NCBI RefSeq assembly: GCF_002127325.2
Contig: NC_035448.2
Coordinates: 123,733,422-123,797,421 of the forward strand
Length of the DNA stretch: 64,000 nucleotides
Direction of reading: 5' to 3'
Source: Helianthus annuus
Taxonomy: Eukaryota; Streptophyta; Magnoliopsida; Asterales; Asteraceae
How positions within the stretch are numbered: the first letter of the stretch is position 1; each line of letters starts with the position of its first letter. The notes beneath the pieces were generated by a model. It did not search any database and was not told the origin of the DNA. It worked only from the letters and a program-made list of their open reading frames with translations. Made by a program: the position numbers and the translations under genes. Positions 26,060 to 38,708 of the stretch are shown in pieces.

Positions 26060-26358
26060 CATTGGTTATAGAGAACTTGGTTTTAATATGGGAAAACGTT
26101 TTTATTAAAACCGGACTATAACCAGTACAGTGCTCTCAACGATCCACAACGACGCTTCGCTCCACGTGCAAGACTCGACATCTTAGGTAATAAGGTTTAT
26201 GATTATTGCCTGTTTGTTAGAACTGCTTAGAACCTTGCTCGCATTACGCTTAGATACACATGCTTTGATTTCATGAGAACACCTATATGCCTATGCTTTT
26301 CTGTCATCGCCCTATTCGCGAATCATTCTTACGTATGCCACTTGTTACTATGAAGATC

Positions 26359-29300
26359 ATGTCTGGAAGAATCAACATGACACAAGCCCAGCTAGAGGCT
26401 CTCGTTCAAGCCCAAGTCACAGCAGCACTTGCGGCTGCTCAAGCAGGTAGGATAACCTGTAGTTATAACTTACGCTAGGATCTTTAGATCCTACACTCCT
26501 AAACTAGCTTTTGTATTTAAACTTTGCCCTACTCGTACACAATAGGTCAACACGCGCAGCAGCCTGTCTGCACGTTCAAGAACTTCATGGACTGTCGTCC
26601 AAACTCTTTCAGCGGCACAGAGGGGGCAGTCGGACTCCTCCACTGGTTCGAGAAGCTAGAATCAGTATTTGAAATGTGCGAGTGCCCTGAAGCTCGCAAG
26701 GTCAAGTTTGCTACTGGTACTTTGGAGGGAATAGCACTGACTTGGTGGAACGCCCAAGTCCAGATCTTAGGGTTGGCAGCTGCTAACGCCACCCCATGGA
26801 ACGACTTTAAGGAACTCATCAAGCGTGAGTACTGCACACGTGAGGATATTCACAAGCTGGAAGACGAACTGTACAATCTGAAGATGGTTGGGTCAGAAAT
26901 CGAAGCGTATACCAAACGGTCGAATGAGCTGGCCGTTCTGTGTCCTACTATGGTGGACCCTCCATACAAGCGCATTGAGTTGTATCTCAAAGGATTGGCG
27001 CCAGAAATTCAGAGCCACGTGACGTCGGCTAACCTCGAAAACATCCAGGAAATTCAGCGTCTCGCCCACCGTATCACCGATCAGGCAGTGGAACAGAATA
27101 GACTGCCCAAGCGTGTCAATGCTACTGCTAACGTCACCACCTCAGTTACTCCTGCTACATCGGGTGACAGTAAAAGAAAATGGGATGGGGATTCCAGCAA
27201 AGGTTCAGCATCTGTTCAGCCACAAACCCAGCAGCAGAAGATCGATCACTATCAGAGTCCCAGTCAGCAATCCTCTAGTGGCCACAGGCAGAGGAGATAT
27301 CAGGGTAGTCAACCCAGGTGCCACAACTGCAACAGGCATCACCACGGCCCGTGTAACAAGGGTCGCTGTCAAAGGTGTCTTAAAATGGGGCACGAGGCTA
27401 AAGACTGTAGGAGCCCTCGTCCTGCAAATCAGAATCAGCAGCCTCAGCAACCAGCTCCACAGAACCAGCAGCAGCAGCAGCCACAGCGTGGAAACCGGGG
27501 ATGTTTCCAGTGTGGGGCTGAAGGTCACTTCAAACGAGATTGCCCTCAGTTGAACCAGAACCGCAACAACAACAACCATCAGGGCAACGGGAATAACAAC
27601 AACGGCGGGAACAACAACAACAACGGCAATGAAGCTCGTGGTCGCGCTTTTGTGCTAGGTCGAGGCGATGCAGTGAACGATCCCAACGTTGTTATGGGTA
27701 AGTTTCTCCTCGACAACATTTACGTTACTATTTTATTTGATTCGGGTGCGGATACAAGCTATATGTCTGTGAAAATGTGTCAACTGCTAAAACGTGCACC
27801 AACACTTTTACCCACCAAACATGTAGTCGAGTTAGCTAACGGTAAAAGTCTAGAAGCCACGCACGTAGTTCAGGGTTGTAATCTTATCTTAGCTGGTCAA
27901 GCTTTCTCTATCGACCTCATTCCCATAGTTTTGGGAAGTTTCGACGTCGTGATTGGGATGGATTGGCTTTCCCAACACCAGGCAGAAATCTTATGCAGCG
28001 AAAAGGTTATTCGCATTCCTCGTTTGGGTCAGGAACCTCTAGAAGTTCAAGGCGACAAGAGTGGTGCAGTGGTTGGCATCATCTCTTTCTTGAAGGCTCA
28101 GAAGTGCTTACGTAAAGGTCACACAGCCATTCTGGCTCTCGTTACAGATGCATCAGCAAAGGAAAAGAAATTGGAGGATATTCCAATCGTACGTGATTTC
28201 CCTCAGGTGTTTCCTGAAGACTTACCTGGCTTACCGCCTCATCGTCAGGTCGAATTTCAGATCGAGCTCGCTCCAGGAGCAGCACCCATAGCTCGCGCAC
28301 CATATCGTCTAGCTCCATCGGAATTGGAGGAATTGTCAAAACAGCTGCAAGAACTCTTGGAAAAGGGTTTCATACGACCAAGCTCTTCGCCTTGGGGAGC
28401 TCCAGTACTTTTCGTGAAGAAGAAAGACGGTACGTTCAGGATGTGCATTGACTACCGTGAACTCAACAAGGTGACGGTGAAGAACCGTTATCCTCTTCCA
28501 CGCATCGACGACTTATTCGACCAGTTGCAAGGGTCGTGTTACTATTCGAAGATAGATTTGAGGTCGGGGTACCATCAGCTGAGAGTCCGGGATGAGGACG
28601 TCTCCAAGACAGCCTTCAGAACTCGTTACGGTCACTACGAGTTTCTCGTCATGCCATTCGGGTTAACGAACGCGCCTGCTGTATTTATGGATCTTATGAA
28701 CAGGGTGTGCAAACCCTATCTCGACAAGTTCGTCATTGTTTTCATCGACGACATCCTGATTTACTCCAAGAGTCAGGAGGAACACGAGCAACATCTTCGC
28801 CTGATTTTGGAACTCCTTCGGAAGGAACAGTTGTACGCCAAGCTTTCTAAATGCGACTTCTGGCTTCGTGAAGTCCACTTCTTAGGCCATGTAGTGAACA
28901 AGGATGGGATCCATGTCGATCCATCCAAGGTAGATTCGATCAGGAACTGGCCTGCACCGCGTACGCCGACAGAAATACGCCAATTCCTGGGTCTGGCAGG
29001 TTACTACCGACGGTTTATTAGAGACTTTTCAAAGATTGCTCAGCCGCTTACGCTACTGACACAGAAGGGTGTTACCTATCGCTGGGGAGAGCCCCAGGAG
29101 ACTGCTTTTCAGCACTTGAAGGATAGGCTTTGCAGCGCACCTATTCTTTCACTGCCAGAGGGCACAGAAGACTTCATAGTATATTGTGACGCATCAATAC
29201 AGGGTCTGGGATGCGTATTGATGCAGCGGGATAAAGTGATTGCCTACGCCTCTCGTCAGCTAAAGGTTCATGAACGGAACTACACGACGCACGATTTAGA

Positions 29301-31098
29301 GCTGGGAGCTGTTGTTTTTGCGCTTAAGATATGGCGACACTACCTGTACGGTACCAGGTGCACGATTTACACCGATCACAGGAGTCTCGAGCATATCCTT
29401 AAGCAGAAGGATTTGAATATGCGTCAACGACGATGGGTCGAGTTACTTAACGACTACGAATGCGCCATCAAGTACCATCCAGGCAAAGCCAATGTGGTGG
29501 CTGATGCCCTTAGTCGAAAGGACACCTTACCGAAGCGCGTGCGAGCGCTACAGCTTACGATTCAGTCTAGCCTTCCAGCACAGATACGAAATGCTCAGGT
29601 AGAAGCACTGAAGCCCGAAAACGTCAAGGCTGAAGCCTTACGCGGCTCACGACAACAAATGGAACAGAAGGAAGACGGTGCCTACTATGTAACGGGCCGG
29701 ATATGGGTCCCTCTTTATGGCGGTTTACGCGAACTTGTAATGGATGAAGCTCACAAGTCTCGCTACTCGGTACATCCAGGGTCAGATAAAATGTACCACG
29801 ACATCAGCACTACTTATTGGTGGCCTAGCATGAAGGCCCACATCGCTACTTACGTTGGAAAATGTTTGACCTGTGCGAGGGTCAAGGTTGAATATCAGAA
29901 ACCAGCAGGGCTACTTCAGCAGCCTAAGATACCGCAATGGAAATGGGAGGAAATTTCCATGGATTTTGTTACGGGTTTACCCAGATCCCAGCGTGGAAAC
30001 GATACGATATGGGTCATAGTTGATCGACTCACCAAGTCTGCACACTTCCTGCCGATTAAGGAAACGGACAAGTTCTCCACTCTCGCAGACGTCTATCTTA
30101 AAGAAGTTGTCTCGAGGCACGGGGTGCCCACGTCTATCATTTCGGATCGCGATGCACGATTCACGTCAGAACTTTGGCAAGCGATGCATAAATCTTTTGG
30201 CTCACGACTAGACATGAGCACGGCTTATCACCCTCAGACGGATGGGCAGTCTGAGCGTACGATCCAAACTCTTGAAGACATGCTTCGGGCATGCGTCATC
30301 GATTTCGGCAACGGCTGGGAAAAGCACCTCCCTTTGGTGGAGTTCTCTTATAATAATAGTTATCACACCAGCATTCAAGCCGCTCCATTCGAGGCATTGT
30401 ACGGGCGTAAATGCCGGTCACCACTCTGCTGGGCAGAGGTGGGAGATAGTCAGATCACGGGTCCAGAGATTGTTGTGGACGCCACAGAAAAGATAGCACA
30501 GATACGACAACGCATGGCGGCAGCACGCGACCGTCAGAAAGCCTACGCGGACAAGCGTAGAAAGCCATTGGAATTCGAGGTCGGGGACCGGGTTTTATTG
30601 AAAGTTTCACCCTGGAAGGGTGTGGTTCGTTTTGGCAAACGGGGTAAACTGAATCCGCGGTACGTCGGACCATTCGAAATCATAGAAAAGGTTGGCAAAG
30701 TAGCCTACAAGTTGAAACTACCAGCTGAACTCGGGGCAGTTCACAATGTCTTTCACGTATCAAACTTAAAGAAGTGCCTATCTGATGAAAACCTCATCAT
30801 TCCTTTTAAGGAACTCACTATCGACGAGCGGTTGCAGTTCGTTGAGGAACCAGTAGAAATCACGGACCGGGATGTGAAGGTCCTCAAACACAAGAGAATC
30901 CCTCTTGTACGAGTTCGTTGGAACTCCAAACGTGGCCCAGAGTACACCTGGGAGCGCGAAGACAGGATGACAGAAAAGTACCCCCATTTGTTCGGGAACC
31001 AGGCAACCACTACTGAGGCTGAAGCTACTACTTCGGAATTTCGGGACGAAATTCCAGATCAACGGGGGGAGGATGTGACACCCCAGGAAAACCAGTAA
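26359..31098 (+). CDS. gag-pol: Tek-1 gag-pol polyprotein with chromodomain, probably spliced
   Basis: Exon 1 is 26359-26446 ([11 protein letters not shown]), with a 99-nt GT-AG intron (26447-26545) and exon 2 26546-31098. The junction keeps frame and gives 1,546 residues. Without splicing, exon 1 meets a stop at 26476 and the long frame has no ATG near its start. In order: gag core (from about 26575), zinc knuckles CHNC...C (about 27330) and [14 protein letters not shown] (27502), protease DSGADTS (Asp at 27739), RT with FIDD (28741-28752), RNase H (Asp at 29188), integrase with HHCC zinc finger and catalytic Asp 29962, Asp 30145 and Glu 30253 (35 residues between the last two), and a Tekay-type chromodomain (about 30880-30990). 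All catalytic residues are present. The upstream ATG at 26287 is an alternative start. Confidence 0.9.
26447..26545 (+). other. Putative intron in Tek-1 gag
   Basis: Starts GTAGGATAAC and ends ACACAATAG. 99 nt long, T-rich in its second half. Removing it joins ...QAG to QHAQQ in frame. Retention stops translation at 26476. Confidence 0.65.
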
Positions 31099-31181
31099 AC
31101 AGTACAGTTTACCTAGCTTCCTCAGTGAGTGCATACAAAATTTCGGGACGAAATTTCCAATTAGTTGGGGATAATGTGACA
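31035..31181 (+). other. Duplicated hairpin plus polypurine cassette before the Tek-1 3' LTR
   Basis: A perfect hairpin, GGAATTTCG/CGAAATTCC around GGA (31035-31055), is followed by CGGGGGGAGGATGTGACA (31063-31080). About 100 bp later AAATTTCG/CGAAATTT (31138-31156) is followed by GTTGGGGATAA and the true LTR start TGTGACA (31164-31181). The first copy overlaps the last gag-pol codons. Confidence 0.8.
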
Positions 31182-33577
31182 ACTCGAAATTCCGAACCTA
31201 TTTTGTGTAACGTAACGTTTATGACACGACTTTATGAACTTGAATGATTATGTGAAATATATATTGATACGTGATTATGTGAACGTTATTAATTGAGTGG
31301 TGATGTGATTATGTTATACATCAATGTGTATTGTGTAAATATGTGTATGCGTAGATAACCCGAACCGCACAACACTCACACTAGTACAAGCCCTTTGGGC
31401 CGTGTCCTTTGTAATCGGACTCTAGAGTGGCCCAAGTGAGGGTCCGGCCTATCTTACACGTTTAACATAGGGGATGTGATAATTCCTTGACACTTTTACA
31501 AAAACACAACATACACACAACCCTAGCTAGCCTCTCTCTCTCAAAACCCGACGGCAACAAGCTGTGGTGATCGAAGATTTGGCTTTTCATTTGGATCGCT
31601 CTTGGTTTGATTATAATCGGTTAGTGTGCTATTGATTATTGATATTGTGATTCTTATGCGTAATTTCTCTTATTCACACAAATCAGATTGATCTTGTTAT
31701 ACGAAAACCGAATGATTATATGTAATGAATATGTGTTTATATGAATCGGTAGAGGTTAGTGGTAATCGGCTGTTATGTTTCATGTTTCGGATTGTAACTT
31801 GTTCATATGCTAGGTGAATCGGGCTAGGTTAACAGTCTCGGTCGTATGTTCATGAAATTGATAGATATTGTTCATAAGTGTAATAACTAGGGTTCATATG
31901 AATTGTGATGAAATTGCCTTGTTTGATCGAGTTTTAGCATGTGTTGTAACTGATTGGTTGTTGATTGATTAATCATTTGGAAACTTTGAATGGAATGTAA
32001 CTGATAGCATAATTCATGGAATTTTGTTAAGTAATCGCACAAGACTTCTTGGTGCACAAGAAGTCCAATCACACAAGGTGATCCACTCGCACAAAGCTGC
32101 CTGTCGCACAAGATCCCTCGGATCACACAATGGCAGCTGGATCGTACAAGCTTCCTGGATCGCACAAGGTCCAATTGTTTGGGCCTGATTACGCTGTGAT
32201 GTGTTGGGCTGGACTGCCCAAGGTTTCACACGTACAAACAAACCAATCGCACAAACTGGTCCAGTCGTACAAGTGCAGCCCAGTCGCACAAAAGCAGCTG
32301 GATCGCACAACGTTATTATGTGTACATTGGGCCGTAGGTTATATTTGGGCCGGGCAGCCCAACTGATCGGATCGCACAACCTGAATCGGACCGCACAAGT
32401 CCACTACGTACCATATGTTTGGGCTGCTTATGCTAGCTGAATCACACAACACAATGGACCGTTTATAGTTGGGCCTAGGCCAACCGCACAAGACATTGCC
32501 TGTTGATTTATTGGGCCGAAACCTTCATGTCTAAATTGTTATCTTTGGGCCGCTTACTGAATGGGTTATTGATTGGGCCGGGTATTGTTTGGGAAACATA
32601 TAATGAATCGCACAAGTGTATGCTCTTGATTGTTTACGTGCATACGTGCTTGCTTTGATTGTTTACGTGCACTACTTGAACACTGAACCTGACTTGCATA
32701 ATAACCATGATAGGACGTGGTTGACCATTACTTGCTTACTCGTACTCTTTGTGTATCTGCCGAGCAAACCAAGGTGAGTTCACACAGCCAAGGCATGGGA
32801 TTCCCGGGTTGGGAATTGGGTTGGATATGTTGAATATGGAATGATTACTCATACTTACGCATTCTCTAGACTATAGACCATCGTCCTCAGGTTAGTCAGG
32901 ACACGTTACGTAAAGCCTACGTAACCCAGTATAATTGCCATATGTCTCCCGGGTCGGGAAGGACACGTTACGTAAAGCCTACGTAACCCAATACCATTCA
33001 CTGGCTTCCAGATCGGAAGGCCACGCTGCGTAAAGCCTACGTAGCCCCCACGCGTACCACTGTCCTCGGGGAAGGGCACGTCACGTAAAGCCTACGTGAC
33101 CCTGTACGTTTTCCTGTTCTCGGTAAAGAAGAACACATGGTCGGAAGTTAGTCTAGTAAGTACCGTTAATGAGAAGCCCTCATTAACCAGGATAAACATG
33201 GGAAGCCCCCACTAGTTAACTCACGCTCTATGATTATGAACTTACTTTCTGTGAACTCGCTCAACTAGTTTGTTGATTATTTGCTGCATGCCTTGCAGGG
33301 CCTTAGGTATACTTGGAGCTTGCACCAGAGGAGAGGCGGGTCGTTGTGGACAAGAACTCGTGAATGCTTATTTAACACTTTTACATTCACACATTGATAC
33401 TTATGTTTTGGGTTTTACATTTAATGCTTCCGCTACTTAAACAGTGTTTGGTTTTGAACACCAATTATGTCTTTGATTATTATTAAATGCTATGTTTGAT
33501 ATAATTGGTGGCTTGGTCCTGGTCAGTCACGCCTCCAAGCGGTGGTACTCCGCGTGTGGGATTTTGGGGGTGTGACA
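31175..33577 (+). repeat. Tek-1 3' LTR
   Basis: 2,403 bp, equal in length to the 5' LTR. Differences seen: C/T at 24303 versus 31836, and G/A at about 25318 versus 32851. Followed by GGTTT. Confidence 0.95.
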
Positions 33578-33582
33578 GGTTT

Positions 33583-35078
33583 ATCCTCAACGTCTAATCA
33601 AATCAAAAAGTGAGAAAAATGTTTTTTAAACTAAGAAAATAAAAACTAACTAAATGCTGAAAAATAAAATAAAATAAAAACAGATAGACAAGATGAATCA
33701 CTTGGATCCGACACGTGTATTAGTATAACCTTTGATTATTTTCGCACTTTTGCACTTGTTTAAGAGATTATCTTAGTTATTGTAGTAGGCCCCTCTTTTG
33801 AAGGCGACGTTACCCTCAACCCAGTAGTTTGAGTCAGCAAGGATACAATCCTAAAGGGTCGGATTATTGAAAGATAATGAATTAAGTTATTAATGCAAAT
33901 TGTGGTAGGCCCCGCTTTCGGCGGTGACGTTACCCTCGGCTAAGTAGTCTGAGTCAGCAGGGATACAGTCCTAAATAGCCGGGTTATAGTATTAATAGTA
34001 GTTAACTTATGAGGGGGTCAAAGAGTTTGGATCCCCGCCATCCAATACCTATGGGCATTGAAGGAGATCCTACTAAATTTGACCCAGGTCCCAAGCAGGA
34101 CCTCTAAACGCTGAACAAGGGCAAGAACCTTACCAAACCGTTCCCTTAACCCCCGACCAGGTAGCCAACATACCTCCATATAGACCGTGGAGATATGAAT
34201 GGTGAAAATCTTTTATTTTATATAGACAGTAAAATAATGCCAAGACACCACGGACAAACGATAAGGAAAGATCACCTTCAACATAAGTAACTAGTTATTA
34301 AAGTCATTAATACAAAACCAAATAAAAAGTGCAAAAGATTGAAAATAAAAAGTATTATACTAAACACTTGTCTTCACCAAGTGATGTAAGAGACTTAGGC
34401 AAACATGGCCTTGATTGTCAAGAACTCTTACGATCAATCTTGGATCCCGAGACGACTCACACACTCTACGATGGACAATGGATGATGGTGGTGGATGATG
34501 GTGTTATGGTGGTGGTGGGTGGTGGATGAAGTGTGAGAGAGGTGGTGTGCCAAGGGATGAGTTGAAATGAAACCAAGCACTCCTATTTATAGGCTGAACA
34601 GAAGGCTGGGCACGGCCCCGTGTCCACTGGACACGCCCCCGTGCCCGTCTGACACTCTCTCTCCTCATTAATTGTAATTCGCAATTACAATTAATGCGCC
34701 TGCTGTACTTTCACCACGCCCCCGTGCCCGCTGGACACGGCCCCGTGGTGGGCAATGGAAGCTTCTATAAGTTTGTCTTTTATGCTGCTTCTTGGGCACG
34801 GCCCCGTGCTGGCTGAGCACGGGGCGTGTTCAGACTTCTGCTTTCTCTTCTTTGCTCTGGAGGATGCTGTTGAGGGTCCGGGCAGTCTACTTTTATTCCT
34901 TTTCTTGTATTTATGCTAGAATTAGTTGTCTTTTTGCTTCTTTTGTGAATTTGAGCTCATTTCATCCTGAAAATACAAAAGGAAGACAAAAACACTCTTT
35001 TTCCAACATTAGTACTTAAAAAGGGTTAGTTTTATGTCTTAATTGATGTGATTTATATGTTGCATTTTACACACATCA
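33583..35078 (-). repeat. Ath-N 3' LTR, piece 2
   Basis: The remaining 1,496 bp of the LTR, ending ACACACATCA at 35078. It contains three 21-bp-phased palindrome pairs (34611, 34715, 34797) and matches 39195-40691. Confidence 0.92.
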
Positions 35079-35093
35079 AATACCCCCACACTT
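35079..35093 (-). other. Polypurine tract of Ath-N
   Basis: The minus strand reads AGTGTGGGGGTATT directly against the LTR. A second similar tract (AAGTGTGGGGGGGATG) lies at 36355-36372, preceded by an ATTGAGGACAATGTGT context. Two such tracts resemble Athila-type elements (inference). Confidence 0.75.
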
Positions 35094-36971
35094 GAACTTT
35101 TGCTTGTCCTCAAGCAAAACTCTTTAAATGTGGCTTACACTCCCAAATGGAATAGGTAGAAGAGAAAGTTTTTGGCATGTCATAGAGTGTCGGGAATCCA
35201 AGATCTTTGTAAGTTTTATTTTTATTTATTTACAATCCTATTCGTTATGATTTATTTAGAACTTTTCACAGGATAAATTACTTATTCGGGCATAGCATGC
35301 CTTATTAAAATTCCATTTATATACAAGTTCACATACCTCACGGGAGATCACTCAACACTCGGCCGAAGGTGTATTTTTTTTAGTGAATCACTCGAGAGCG
35401 GCATGGAACTTACGCCTTCCATAGGCTTGCCAAGCAATCAATCCTCCTCCTTTTTAACTTTTTTCCTTTGTAAATATCAAGAGGACTTTTTGGGTGAAGG
35501 GTTAGGCTTGGGTTAAAGGTGGGTGGTTGGGTTAGTGGTTAGTAAAAGGGCGAAAATCGTAAAAAGTGTCGGTTTTCGTGACACACCTTGTTTTTAGTGA
35601 CTCTTTATTTTGAAGTATTTCTCCAAACAAGCTTTTATATAGCTTTTGTTTGTTTTTGACTTCATCATATATATATATATATTTTTTGATAAGTCACATA
35701 AAATAGCGAGCTTACGAAAAACCGAGCTTATTACTAAAATAAAGGGTGAAAAATAAAAAAGGGTTTTTGGTGGGTAAAAAGTGTTTTAGGGTAATGAAAT
35801 GAAAGGTTTAGGCTCAAAGGGGCTAACTAGGGGGATTTTGGGTAGGTGGTAAAAAAAATGAAAAATAATGGTGTAGAAAGAAAATATGGTTAGTCCTAAT
35901 GCCTCCATCACTTACTTACTTGGGTTTAAGTTGGTAAGGACCGGGAATGTATCGTCGTGGCAAGTTCTAGAGTTGTAAGAACCAAGCGGCTATTCACACA
36001 ACAAAGGAAAAATGAGCATTTAGTCTAAAGATGTATATTTGTGTGCTCAATAAAGGCTCAAAACTCACTTTTGTGGGAATGGGTTTTTAATGCGATCAAG
36101 TATATATAATCGAATTTTTAACTAGACTTGTTATGCCGTTTCGTAATTTTCTTATGTTGGTTCTTTGTTATCACGACGCTATCGGTTGTAAATTTGTAAA
36201 AATATAACCTTTTTAGAACTTGTTATTCCCAAATTAAACCAAGACAAGTAAAAAAACGAAAAGTTTTTGAAAAAAAATTTGGGGTGTTTAGCGGTTCCAA
36301 TAGAGTTTTGTGTAAGGCTTGTAATTAGGATTTGCAAAATTCAAGGTTTTAACATCCCCCCCACACTTAAATTACACATTGTCCTCAATGTGTCCCAAAA
36401 ATAAGATTTTCGGTTGATTAGAATGTGTAAAAGTGGGTTAAAAAGCAAAGATTTATGTTACTGGCATCCTGGACACGGCCCCGTGGTGACCGGGCACGGC
36501 CCCGTGGTCAGGTGCCAGTAACAGAAATTAAAGAAATAAGACAGAAGCCTGGACATGGGGGCGTGTCCGCTGAACACGGCCCGTGTCCAGTTACCTGAAC
36601 TGGGCGTTTTTCTGCAGGTGGCTCAGCACGGGGCCGTGTTGGTTGGGCACGGCCCGTGTTGAGCCTTCTGTGATGGAGATTTGTGTCGGGTTGCTCTGTT
36701 CTTTGTGCATGGGGCCATTTTTCTCGTTCCCTTTTTCATCCATTACCACCATGAGTGTGTTTTATTTATTAATAACCATCAAGCCTTAGAAACCATCATA
36801 TCATTGCAAACATAGAGAGACATTACATAAAAACTAAAGATAAAAATACAAAAATATTAAATCATGGAGTTCTAGCCCTATGTTTTATTTTAATTAGCAA
36901 AATTTCCAAGAAGCTACTAATCTTGGTTAGATAAGGCTTTTAGAAACTCCTTCTTCCGGGTGTGGTTCCCC
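35094..36971. other. Ath-N internal non-coding sequence
   Basis: AT-rich sequence without a convincing ORF on either strand. It holds the second G-rich tract (36355-36372) and three palindrome pairs (36474, 36554, 36627). A plus-strand ORF at 36583-36789 is a by-product of the palindromes. Confidence 0.65.
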
Positions 36972-37415
36972 TCACATGTCGGCGAGCCACTCCTCCACCT
37001 CCCTTAGGAGGAGAAAAAAGGGCCCGTTAGCATTAGTTTGAGGAGTTTCGATTTCCGCTGGAATTTCTTGTGGGTATTCCATGGAAGGTTCCGCGGGAAA
37101 GTCTTCCCACCCGGTAGGGTTGTTAACCCCGAGTGCTAAGTTCCAGTCTTGTTGTGGAAGGACTGGTTCCATTGGGGGTGCTACAAGAATGTTTAACCTT
37201 TGGTGCAAAAGGTTAATTTCTTGGAAGCTACTTTCGAGTCCCACCGTAAGATCGTTAATACGGTCAATCAGGACCTCCTCTACTGACGTCATTTCGTCGA
37301 GAGCTTCCCTCAATGCTATCACATAGTGCACAAGCGTAGCTTCAATGGAGGGCCTTCTTCCCCTTCGGCTGTTTGAGGAATGAACGGATGATGTTTCACT
37401 GTTTTCACTCGCCAT
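36972..37415 (-). CDS. Ath-N ORF2, unknown protein of about 147 aa
   Basis: Starts at the ATG at 37415 (MASENSETSSVHSSNSRRGRR). The frame is open further upstream to 37505, through a palindrome pair, but the inner ATG follows a likely leader. The protein has a Ser-rich start, a basic patch (RRGRR), a predicted helical middle (ALREALDEMTSVEEVL) and an acidic, proline-rich end. I recognise no domain. It sits where gag could be, but nothing confirms it as gag. Translation of this frame is uncertain. Confidence 0.45.
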   Translation of the reverse strand: MASENSETSSVHSSNSRRGRRPSIEATLVHYVIALREALDEMTSVEEVLIDRINDLTVGLESSFQEINLLHQRLNILVAPPMEPVLPQQDWNLALGVNNPTGWEDFPAEPSMEYPQEIPAEIETPQTNANGPFFLLLREVEEWLADM

Positions 37416-37948
37416 TCTACGAAAAATAAACCGAAAAAACAGTTTATGTGATGAAACCGTTTCTGGGCACGGCCCCGTGCTCATTGAGCACGGCCCCGTG
37501 TTCATCTTTCTGCAGAATTTTGAAGCAAGGAATCTTGGTTTTTTAAGTTATTTTCTGAATTTATGCAGGCTTTTTCGACATTAATAACTTTAAACAATGT
37601 TATACAACATGTTTTTACCAAGATTCCATGAATAAAACTCATTGTTCCCTACCACAAAGGTTGAAGAATTCAAACTTTTTGATGGTAGTTCTTGAAGAAA
37701 GACGACAAAGAAGGAAATGGCTAGAAGAGGAAAGCACAAGATGGGTTGTTGGAAACTTCTTTTAGACTTACCTAGGATTGTTTGAGAGAAGATTCCTTCA
37801 AATCTCTGTCCCAAGTTGGTCCAAATGTGCAGAATTCTTGGCTGCATTTATAGAAAACGACAGCCTTCTGGACACGGCCCCGTGTTCGCTGGGCACGGCC
37901 CCGTGTGCAGGTAAAATTCTGACACATTTTGTCCGTATTCTGACAGAA

Positions 37949-38708
37949 TCAGCAGAGAATCTTCTGAGCGAGCACGGGGTCGTGTTGACCGGACACGGCC
38001 CCGTGTCGGGAGGCTGTTTTATGGAGTTTGTTGCTCCTAAGGAGCTTATTTATATCGGGTGGTTCTTGATTTGTTGGAACAACCCCAAAGTGCCTAAGAT
38101 ACCTTAATTGTCCTATACTAAGGCGAGAACGCAAGAGGTTATCGGTGAGGGTAATTCCTATTTTCATTCTAGGTGGACAAGTCCAACCCTTTTCCGGGCT
38201 CTCGTTAAAGAAGGTGTATGCCGAATCGCTCAGGTCTATGTATGCATCGAACGAAGTCGATGGGGGAGTCCTTCACGGCACAATCGGCACAGGGACGACT
38301 ATCGTCCAAGTCTTTTCTAGGTATGAAGGTATTTTCGGGAGCAACGAGGTTGTCGGAATGCGGTTCCAACATTTCCTCATGGTCATCATCTTGGGGCGGA
38401 TCAATAAAATCCTTCCTAAGTTCTTTTGACCAATTTAGAATTAGTTCTTCTAGTTGAAATAACTCGTCAAGGAGCATTTCCCCTAGAATATTTGGCTGGG
38501 CGCATTCGAGGGAGAGATAGTGCTTATTTTTACTTTCGCCCCTCTTAAGGTTATAAGGAATCGGTGGGTCTATATAATGGGGCCTATAATTTAGAAAATA
38601 ACATTTTAATTCTTCGTGTTCGCCTCCACATAATCGACACCACATACCATAAGAGTGCCGAAAGTAAAAAGAATTACTATCACCCATGTTTGTGTCAGAA
38701 ATTACCAA
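37949..38708 (-). pseudogene. Ath-N ORF1, Cys-rich protein with a likely frameshift
   Basis: The first frame (38708-38205) starts MVISDTNMGDSNSFYF. It has a knuckle-like CRLCGGEHEELKC (CX2CX3HX4C) near 38630, then acidic sequence. Near 38260 protein-like text jumps to another frame (AYIDLSDSAYTFFNESPEKG) and continues to 37949. A one-base change most simply explains this. It is the first ORF after the primer site. A gag-like role is possible, but I recognise no full domain. The end of the second frame runs through a palindrome pair. Confidence 0.5.

Larger units (their letters stand above)
23642..33577 (+). mobile_element. Tek-1: intact Tekay-type chromovirus
   Basis: 9,936 bp with two 2,403-bp LTRs (only about two differences noticed), an initiator-Met primer site, full gag-pol with chromodomain, and target duplication GGTTT. 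It is the youngest insertion in the middle block and, on sequence, potentially autonomous. It lies inside the 3' LTR of Ath-N. Confidence 0.96.

Noticed and set aside
34329..35019. Small ORFs repeated at 39942-40632
   Set aside because: These are the two Ath-N LTR copies. The frames run through GC-rich palindromes and simple GGTGGT sequence, with no gene signature.
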